This document shows, in pieces, positions 58,365 through 64,000 of a stretch of 64,000 nt of DNA (position 1 is the first letter of the stretch; the number at the start of each line of letters is the position of its first letter). The stretch lies in NCBI RefSeq assembly GCF_900637305.1, contig NZ_LR134365.1, forward strand, positions 1,728,501 through 1,792,500, read 5' to 3'. The notes below the pieces were generated by a model. It saw only the letters and a list, made by a program, of their open reading frames with translations, made no database searches and had not been told where the DNA came from. The translations under genes and the position numbers were made by a program. Source of the stretch: Cardiobacterium hominis (GTDB taxonomy: Bacteria > Pseudomonadota > Gammaproteobacteria > Cardiobacteriales > Cardiobacteriaceae).

Positions 58365-59305
58365 GGTTGCTCCTGTGTTGGGGGGGAAAGCAGTTGCGGC
58401 CGCAGGCGGGTCTCGCCTTCGCTGTAAGCGCTGATGCCGTCAGCGGTTTCAAGCAGCAGGCGGCCTTGTTCGTCTATGCCGCGGTTGGTGCCGCAGAGGG
58501 TGTCGTGGGCGCGGTGCAGGCAGACGGCGCGGTCGGCGTAGGTATCGAGCGCGTGCCAGCGGGCGGGCAGGGCAGGGCGGTCAGCGGGGTGGCGGGCGAA
58601 GGCCTCGCGCCAGCGGTTGATGAGCGCAGCGGTCAGCGGGTTGCGCGCGATAGTGCCGCATTCGCTGAGGCTGGCTACGGGCTGGCCGGGGTTGGGCGGC
58701 GGCAAGAGGTTGATGCCGATACCGGCGATGGTGTGGGCGCCGCTGCTGTTCAGGGCGGTTTCGAGGAGGATGCCGCCCAGTTTGCGTCCGTGCAGGTAGA
58801 GGTCGTTCGGCCATTTGAGTTGTACCGGGTAGTCCGCCGCACGCAGTGCTTCGGCAGCGGCGATGCCCAGCGCGATGCTGAGTGCGGCGGTGTCGTGCGG
58901 CTCGGGGTAGTGCCAGCTCATGCTGAGGATGATTTGTCCGGCGAAGGGCGACTGCCAGGTGCGACCGCGGCGGCCGCGTCCGGCGCTTTGGTATTCAGCA
59001 AGGATGGCGTCGCCGTTTTCACGCGGGCTTTGCCGGGCGAGGGCGCTGTTGGTGGAATCGGTGATGGTCAGCACTTGTACCGCGGCGGCCGAGCAGGCGC
59101 GGGCGAGCCAGGCGGCGTCAAGCAGGTCAAGCGCCGGGCGTATTTGCCAGCCAGCGGCGGTTTCCTCAAGGGGGACGATGCCGCGCGTTTGTAGCTCGGC
59201 GAGTTGGGCGCGGATGGTGCTTTCGTCGCAGGCAAGCGCGCGGGCAAGGGCGGCGAGTGGCCAAGGGCGCAGGTCGGCAAGGGTGGAGAGGAGGGCGTCG
59301 GGCAT
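58361..59305 (-). CDS. birA: Biotin ligase and biotin operon repressor
   Basis: 314 residues. An N-terminal winged helix (LAALARALACDESTIRAQLAELQ), so it is the bifunctional form. A catalytic domain follows with the biotinyl-AMP loop AGRGRRGRTW, LKWPNDLYLHGRKLGGIL and a C-terminal SH3-like domain. It attaches biotin to AccB and represses biotin genes. It is coupled to ydfG by an overlap of four bases. Confidence 0.94.
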   Translation of the reverse strand: MPDALLSTLADLRPWPLAALARALACDESTIRAQLAELQTRGIVPLEETAAGWQIRPALDLLDAAWLARACSAAAVQVLTITDSTNSALARQSPRENGDAILAEYQSAGRGRRGRTWQSPFAGQIILSMSWHYPEPHDTAALSIALGIAAAEALRAADYPVQLKWPNDLYLHGRKLGGILLETALNSSGAHTIAGIGINLLPPPNPGQPVASLSECGTIARNPLTAALINRWREAFARHPADRPALPARWHALDTYADRAVCLHRAHDTLCGTNRGIDEQGRLLLETADGISAYSEGETRLRPQLLSPPTQEQP

Positions 59306-59343
59306 GGTCTTTATGTGATGAATGTGGGCAGGCGGATGCGCAT

Positions 59344-59616
59344 TTAGCCGAACAGTTCTGAATGTGAGCCGAGGCGGACGAGCTGCAATGTGTCACCTGC
59401 ATTGCTATAGATCAGTAATAAATCAGGTTTTATATGGCATTCCCTGAATCCTGCCCAATCGCCGGAAAGGAAATGATCAGAATATTTGGCGGGTAGTTCC
59501 GCACGCCGGGTCAGGCAATAAAGGATTTCCGCCCATTCTGCCGTGGCAAGCAGTAAAAACTGCTTTTTTAAATCGCGTTTGAACTGGCTGCCAAAGACGA
59601 TTTTTAACTCAGGCAT
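59344..59616 (-). CDS. YafQ-type ribonuclease toxin
   Basis: 90 residues. RelE superfamily, YafQ branch: KYSDHFLSGDWAGFRECHIKPDLLLIY and the C-terminal RLGSHSELFG, where the His corresponds to the catalytic His87 of E. coli YafQ. It overlaps the antitoxin gene by eight bases. Confidence 0.9.
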   Translation of the reverse strand: MPELKIVFGSQFKRDLKKQFLLLATAEWAEILYCLTRRAELPAKYSDHFLSGDWAGFRECHIKPDLLLIYSNAGDTLQLVRLGSHSELFG

Positions 59617-59908
59617 CCGCGATTTCCCGCATGAGCTGCAAGGCTTCTTCCAGGGTGTAACGTTGGGCGGTCGGGTTTTCCTGCTCCGCCTTGGCTTCTA
59701 GCAGCGCTTGTCGGGTAAGCGCATTGGGTATGTGTTCCGCGCGTCCGGCGTGGTGGTTGAACGATAGCGGTATGCTCTGGGTATCGGCGACCTGATTCAA
59801 AAACAGCTTGATCGCCTGGGAAGGCGCCAGGCCGTAGCGTTCAAAAACGGCGAAGGCGCGGTCGCGCAATTCCTGTTCGAGGCGGATGTTGTAGTTTGTA
59901 GTGGTCAT
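59609..59908 (-). CDS. DinJ/RelB-type antitoxin
   Basis: 99 residues. Ribbon-helix-helix start: NYNIRLEQELRDRAFAVFERYGLAPSQAIKLFLNQVA. The C-terminal helix (ALQLMREIADA) would wrap the toxin. First gene of the pair. Confidence 0.9.
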   Translation of the reverse strand: MTTTNYNIRLEQELRDRAFAVFERYGLAPSQAIKLFLNQVADTQSIPLSFNHHAGRAEHIPNALTRQALLEAKAEQENPTAQRYTLEEALQLMREIADA

Positions 59909-60029
59909 GCTGTGCTTCTCTTACGTGATTTGTGTGGTGAATGTACTGCGTTCGTCATGCGTAAGCAAGTCATACAGGCGATGGTGGACGTTCCGGCGCG
60001 TCGGAAGCATGGCGCAACGGTAATCTCGC

Positions 60030-60035
60030 TATAAT
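60030..60035 (+). promoter_or_regulatory. -10 box of the purine permease gene
   Basis: TATAAT, 32 bases before the ATG at 60067. No clear -35 match. Confidence 0.45.
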
Positions 60036-60066
60036 ACGCGCCCCTTTCTCACCTTCAGGATTTTCC

Positions 60067-61362
60067 ATGCTCGAAAAAATCTTCAAGTTGCAGGCGCACG
60101 GCACCACGGTTCGCACCGAAGTGCTGGCGGGCATCACCACCTTCCTCACCATGGCCTACATTATCTTCGTCAATCCCAATGTGCTGGCGAAAACGGGCAT
60201 GGATCACGGCGCGGTATTCGTCGCCACCTGTATCGCCGCCGCCATCGGCTCGTTCATTATGGGCTTTTATGCCAACCTGCCGGTCGCGCTCGCCCCGGGC
60301 ATGGGTCTGAACGCCTTTTTCACCTATACCGTCGTCATGCAACTCGGTCACACCTGGCAGACGGCGCTTGCCTGCGTCTTCTTCTCCGGCGTGCTCTTTA
60401 TCATCGTCAGCCTGTTGCGCATCCGCGAATGGCTGATTAACGCCATCCCCGATGCGCTGAAAAAATCCATCGCCGCCGGCATCGGCGGTTTTCTCGCCTT
60501 CATCGCCCTGCAAAGCGCGGGCATCATCGTCGATGCCGATGGCGTCCTGGTGCGGATGGGCAGCATCATCTCCTTCGCGCCGCTGATGACCGCGCTCTGC
60601 CTCTTTCTCATCATCGCCTTTGTTCATTACCGCGTGCCGGGCAGCGTCATGCTCGCCATCCTGATCGTCTCGGTGCTGGGCATCCTGTTTGGCCACAACA
60701 GCATGCCGGAAAGCCTCGTCGCCGCGCCGCCCTCGCTCGCCCCAACCTTCATGCAGCTTGATTTCAAAAGTGCGCTGGAACCGGCGATGTTCAGCATCAT
60801 CTTCGCCTTCTTCTTCGTCGATCTCTTTGACACCGCCGGCACGCTGATTGGCGTTACCGAACGTGGCGGACTGGTCAAAGACGGCAAAATTCCCAACCTG
60901 AAAAAAGCCTTGCTTGCGGACAGCGGCGCGACCGTCGTCGGCGCGATGCTCGGCACCTCCAACACCACCAGCTTCATCGAAAGCGCTTCCGGCGTCGCCA
61001 TGGGCGGGCGCACCGGACTGATGGCCGTCGTCACCGGCGTGCTGTTCCTGCTTGCCACCTTCTTCTCGCCGCTCGCCGGGATGGTGCCAAGCTACGCCAC
61101 CGCGGGCGCGATTCTCTACGTATCAGTGCTGATGATGTACACCGTGGGCGAGATTGACTGGCACGACATTACCGAAGCCGCACCCGTCGCCATCACCTTC
61201 CTTGCCATCCCGCTCACCTACTCCATCGCCGACGGCATCACCCTCGGCTTCATCAGCTACACCCTCGTCAAACTGATCTGCGGCCGCTGGCGCGAGCTCA
61301 ATATCGGCGTTATCGTCCTCGCCGCCATCCTGCTGGCGCGGCTGATTTGGGTGCATGGCTGA
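60067..61362 (+). CDS. NCS2-family adenine/guanine/hypoxanthine permease (AzgA-like)
   Basis: 431 residues with about 12-14 membrane segments. Signature elements: TEVLAGITTFLTMAYIIFVNP at the N-terminus, LAPGMGLNAFFTYTVV, FVDLFDTAGTLIGV and GTSNTTSFIESASGVA. These are typical of the AdeP/GhxP/PbuG branch, which imports purine bases with protons. Its message ends at the hairpin that is also inside the antisense arfA gene. Confidence 0.93.
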   Translation: MLEKIFKLQAHGTTVRTEVLAGITTFLTMAYIIFVNPNVLAKTGMDHGAVFVATCIAAAIGSFIMGFYANLPVALAPGMGLNAFFTYTVVMQLGHTWQTALACVFFSGVLFIIVSLLRIREWLINAIPDALKKSIAAGIGGFLAFIALQSAGIIVDADGVLVRMGSIISFAPLMTALCLFLIIAFVHYRVPGSVMLAILIVSVLGILFGHNSMPESLVAAPPSLAPTFMQLDFKSALEPAMFSIIFAFFFVDLFDTAGTLIGVTERGGLVKDGKIPNLKKALLADSGATVVGAMLGTSNTTSFIESASGVAMGGRTGLMAVVTGVLFLLATFFSPLAGMVPSYATAGAILYVSVLMMYTVGEIDWHDITEAAPVAITFLAIPLTYSIADGITLGFISYTLVKLICGRWRELNIGVIVLAAILLARLIWVHG

Positions 61363-61374
61363 GCGCTACCGCAG

Positions 61375-61530
61375 CTACGCCCATAAAAAAACACCGCCTG
61401 ATTCATCATGGCGGTGTTTTTTGTGCTTGTCGTGACGGCTAAAAGCGCCTTTGCCTTTCTTCGCCTTAACGACCTGTTGACGGTACTTGCCGCTATGCAG
61501 CAAATCCTGATGCAGACTGCGTCGGTTCAT
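61375..61530 (-). CDS. arfA: Alternative ribosome-rescue factor A, antisense and unannotated
   Basis: 51 codons: [21 protein letters not shown], then [18 protein letters not shown] and a short tail. The LLH-x(3)-(Y/F)RQxV-x(3)-KKGKG pattern is that of ArfA (E. coli has LLHDPLFRQRVEKNKKGKG). ArfA recruits RF2 to ribosomes stalled on non-stop messages when tmRNA fails. GGAG lies six bases before the ATG at 61530. A 13-base terminator hairpin (61386-61422) lies inside the frame ahead of the TAG. The transcript would therefore end without a stop codon, making ArfA synthesis depend on loss of tmRNA activity, as described for other proteobacterial arfA genes. Confidence 0.85.
   Translation of the reverse strand: MNRRSLHQDLLHSGKYRQQVVKAKKGKGAFSRHDKHKKHRHDESGGVFLWA
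61386..61422. terminator. Bidirectional terminator, internal to arfA
   Basis: AAAAAACACCGCC / GGCGGTGTTTTTT, 13-base perfect stem with an 11-base loop and T-runs on both strands. It ends the purine permease message on the + strand and truncates arfA on the minus strand about eight bases before its stop codon. Confidence 0.88.
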
Positions 61531-61725
61531 TATCATCTCCAGTTAAAAGGGCGGCGGATTATACGCCGCTTTTTCGTTCCGGGCAGCAGGGCACAATATT
61601 GTCCCTGTCGCAGTAACGGCCATCAGAAAACCTGCATCCGTGATTGCCCCTTATCAACTGAAAAACCGCCCCCATTCCCTTACAATACCGCCATCCGCCA
61701 AACCCGCAACTATGCGCCCAAAACC

Positions 61726-62304
61726 GTGCAACACAGCTACTTCTACATCATCCTCTCGACCGTCCTGGTCAACAACTTCGTCCTCTCCCAATTCCTCGGC
61801 CTCTGCCCGTTCATGGGCGTATCGCGCAAAATCGACACCGCCCTCGGCATGGGACTTGCCACCGCCTTCGTCCTCACCCTCTCCGCCGTCAGCGCCTACC
61901 TGCTCGACACCTACATATTAGAACCCTTCGGCCTGCGCTATCTGCGCACCATCGGCTTCATCGTCGCCATCGCCGTGCTGGTCGGCCTCACCGAAATGTT
62001 CATCGCCAAGACCAGCCCGGTACTGCACCGCCTGCTCGGCGTGTACCTGCCGCTGATAACCACCAACTGCGCCGTCCTCGGCGTGGCGCTCCTAAACGCC
62101 AACCAGCAGCACAACCTGCTCCAGTCCGCGCTTTACGGCTTCGGCGCTGCCGTCGGCTTCACCCTCGTCCTCATCATCTTCGCCGCCCTGCGCGAACGCC
62201 TGGACGCCGCTGACGTCCCCGCGCCCTTCAAAGGCACACCTGCCGCGCTGATGACCGCGGGCATCCTCGCCATCGCCTTCATGGGATTCGGCGGATGGGC
62301 ATGA
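61726..62304 (+). CDS. rnfA: Electron transport complex subunit RnfA/RsxA
   Basis: 192 residues, six membrane segments: [36 protein letters not shown] and [17 protein letters not shown]. The two conserved Cys (LCPF and TNCAV) fit the RnfA family, where they hold an iron-sulfur cluster with RnfE. GTG 61726 gives the usual length (193); no in-frame ATG exists at the conserved N-terminus. It overlaps rnfB by ten bases. Confidence 0.92.
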   Translation: MQHSYFYIILSTVLVNNFVLSQFLGLCPFMGVSRKIDTALGMGLATAFVLTLSAVSAYLLDTYILEPFGLRYLRTIGFIVAIAVLVGLTEMFIAKTSPVLHRLLGVYLPLITTNCAVLGVALLNANQQHNLLQSALYGFGAAVGFTLVLIIFAALRERLDAADVPAPFKGTPAALMTAGILAIAFMGFGGWA

Positions 62305-62855
62305 CCGCGCTGGCGCTCACCGGCGCCCTGCTGATGCTGCTCGGCATCGTCGCCCTCTGCGGCCTGCTGCTCGGCTACTTCGCGCAAAAATACAAAATCG
62401 AAGGCGACCCGCTCGTCGAAAAAATCGACGCCATCCTGCCACAAACCCAATGCGGCCAATGCGGCTTCCCCGGCTGCAAACCCTATGCCCAGGCCATCGC
62501 CAAAGGCGAAGCGGACATCAACCAATGCCCGCCGGGCGGCCAAGAAGGCGTCGAAAAACTGGCCGAACTGCTCGGCGTCGAGCCCAAACCACTCAACGCC
62601 GACAACGGCGCCGAAACCCCGCCGCAAGTCGCCTTCATCATCGAAGACTGGTGCATCGGCTGCACCAAATGCATCAAAGCCTGCCCGGTCGACGCCATCC
62701 TCGGCAGCAACCAAAAAATGCACACCATCATCAGCGACGAATGCACCGGCTGCCGCCTCTGCGTAGACCCCTGCCCGGTGAACTGCATCATCATGAAACC
62801 GCGCGACCAAAAATGGAACTGGGACAAACCGCAAGACCCCAACCACCCCACATGA
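62295..62855 (+). CDS. rnfB: Electron transport complex subunit RnfB/RsxB
   Basis: 186 residues. An N-terminal membrane anchor, then the Fe-S domain [17 protein letters not shown], then two ferredoxin 4Fe-4S motifs [13 protein letters not shown] and [13 protein letters not shown]. It passes electrons to or from ferredoxin in the Rnf/Rsx ion-pumping or SoxR-reducing complex. It overlaps rnfA and rnfC by a few bases. Confidence 0.95.
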   Translation: MGMTALALTGALLMLLGIVALCGLLLGYFAQKYKIEGDPLVEKIDAILPQTQCGQCGFPGCKPYAQAIAKGEADINQCPPGGQEGVEKLAELLGVEPKPLNADNGAETPPQVAFIIEDWCIGCTKCIKACPVDAILGSNQKMHTIISDECTGCRLCVDPCPVNCIIMKPRDQKWNWDKPQDPNHPT

Positions 62856-64000
62856 TCAAAAAACTCCTAGCCCGCCTGCTGCCGTCCAAAAACCACTTTC
62901 ATGGCGGCCTGCACATCACCCCGCCGCGCCACAAAAGCATGAGCACCGGCGCGCCCAGCCGCGAAGCCGCCTTGAGCGCCGAATACGCTATCAGCCTGCG
63001 CCAGCGCGACGGCAGCGCCTACCTCGCCAAAGTCGCGCCCGGCGAGCGCGTACTGCGCGGCCAACTCCTCGCCGAACCCGTAAACAGCCAAGACGCGCCC
63101 GTCCACGCCCCCACCTCCGGCACCATCCGCGCCATCGAACCGCGCCCGGAAATGCACCCGGCAAACCAGCCCGTGCCGCACCTCATCCTCGCAAGCGACG
63201 GCAAAGACGAAAGCGTACCGCCGCTAACCGCACTAGACCCCGCAACCACCGACGCCGACGCCCTGCGCGAACGCATCGCCGCCTGCGGCATCGTCGGCCT
63301 TGGCGGCGCAGGATTCCCCACCGCGCGCAAACTCGGCCATCCGGCAAACACCCTCGTCATCAACGCCGCCGAATGCGAGCCCTACATCACCTGCGACGAC
63401 CTACAAATCCGCGAAAACGCCGCTGACATCATCCACGGCGCACAAATCGCCGCCAAAATCCTCGGTGCCGAACACATCCACTTCGGCATCGAAGACGACA
63501 AACCCCAAGCCATCGCCGCCTTGGAGCGCGCCGCCGCCGACATCAACGACCCGCGCCTCAAAATCAGCAGCGTCCCCACCCGCTACCCCTCCGGCAACAC
63601 GCGCCAACTCTTCGAACTCCTCCTCGGCGTGCGCGTCCCCGCTGACCAACACGCCAGCGACTACGGCCTCATCTGCCACAACAGCGGCACCATGAAAGCC
63701 GTGTACGACGCCGTCATCCGCGGCGAACCCCTGACCGAACGCTACACCACCATCAGCGGCGAAGGCGTGAACCAGCCACAAGTCCTGCGCATCCGCACCG
63801 GCGCGCCCGTGCGCGACCTCATAGCCCAGGCGGGCGGCGAAAAAGGCGACAACCGCTACATCATCGGCGGGCCAATGATGGGCTACCAAATCATAAGCGC
63901 CGACACCCCGCTCCAAAAAACCGGCAACAGCCTGCTCCTCCTGCCCGCAATAGCACCCGCCGAAGAAAGCCCGTGCATCCGCTGCTCACGCTGTGCGGAC
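62852..64000 (+). CDS. rnfC: Electron transport complex subunit RnfC/RsxC, cut by window end
   Basis: The first 383 codons. [14 protein letters not shown] at the N-terminus, an SLBB-like and NADH/FMN-binding central domain with [27 protein letters not shown], and YIIGGPMMG. The first Cys motif of the two 4Fe-4S clusters ([11 protein letters not shown]) is just reached at the edge. ATGA overlap with rnfB. The remaining rnfDGE genes should lie beyond base 64000. Confidence 0.95.
   Translation, partial: MIKKLLARLLPSKNHFHGGLHITPPRHKSMSTGAPSREAALSAEYAISLRQRDGSAYLAKVAPGERVLRGQLLAEPVNSQDAPVHAPTSGTIRAIEPRPEMHPANQPVPHLILASDGKDESVPPLTALDPATTDADALRERIAACGIVGLGGAGFPTARKLGHPANTLVINAAECEPYITCDDLQIRENAADIIHGAQIAAKILGAEHIHFGIEDDKPQAIAALERAAADINDPRLKISSVPTRYPSGNTRQLFELLLGVRVPADQHASDYGLICHNSGTMKAVYDAVIRGEPLTERYTTISGEGVNQPQVLRIRTGAPVRDLIAQAGGEKGDNRYIIGGPMMGYQIISADTPLQKTGNSLLLLPAIAPAEESPCIRCSRCAD

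Overview
The window is about 64 kb of chromosome at roughly 60% GC. The gene set is that of a host-associated gammaproteobacterium: guaB and guaA, dapE, a short-form adenylate kinase, gcvH and gcvP, ppc, aroC, birA, and rnfABC at the right edge. A neisserial-type DNA uptake sequence, a surface lipoprotein of the TbpB or Slam-dependent type, and several small families I associate with Neisseria point to an oral or respiratory organism that shares a niche with Neisseria. Cardiobacteriaceae (a Cardiobacterium-like species) fits best. That is inference from gene content, not a database result.

Layout. 1-893: serC is cut off after about 162 codons. The sequence joined to it holds the tail of an unrecognised protein and the start of a DUF262 (GmrSD-type) gene running off the left edge. 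942-5172: a heme-binding beta-barrel protein and a kinase-fold protein in an overlapping pair, trmA, a small lipoprotein, and dapE. 5293-9054: a complete basic amino acid ABC transporter with two tandem, nearly identical binding proteins. 9218-14676: guaB and guaA flank an array of three related small membrane proteins and two other small genes. 14677-16600: an AT-rich foreign patch with an intact IS30-family element. 16674-22967: one 2097-residue surface protein combining cadherin-like and Ig-like repeats, a lytic transglycosylase domain and a beta-helix. 23052-30519: aroC, Sel1-repeat protein, adk, gcvH and gcvP. 30968-35234: a three-gene ABC export system. 35506-42502: ppc, cytochrome b561, MarR and Sel1 genes, a cation efflux protein and an alcohol dehydrogenase, with several decayed genes and repeats. 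42758-44165: a VOC protein, a neisserial-looking patch and a broken SDR gene. 44356-47796: phnD, phnC, phnE, phnE. 48095-51013: an MBL-fold protein and NhaP2. 51319-56853: a TbpB-like lipoprotein and most of a P19-type iron uptake locus. 56961-59908: two toxin-antitoxin modules around ydfG and birA. 60067-64000: a purine permease, a hidden arfA, and rnfA, rnfB and partial rnfC.

The most interesting items are as follows. The first is arfA, unannotated and antisense at 61375-61530; its own terminator hairpin lies inside the reading frame, the hallmark of non-stop arfA messages. The second is the giant protein with a murein hydrolase domain set between Ig-like repeats. The third is the serC junction with a defence-type gene. 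The fourth is the imported segment with an exact 12-mer neisserial uptake sequence. The fifth is an iron-uptake cluster lacking its permease and P19 genes. At least three families of short palindromic intergenic repeats are present, and one copy abuts a truncated Tat-signal gene. No rRNA, tRNA or CRISPR array was seen.
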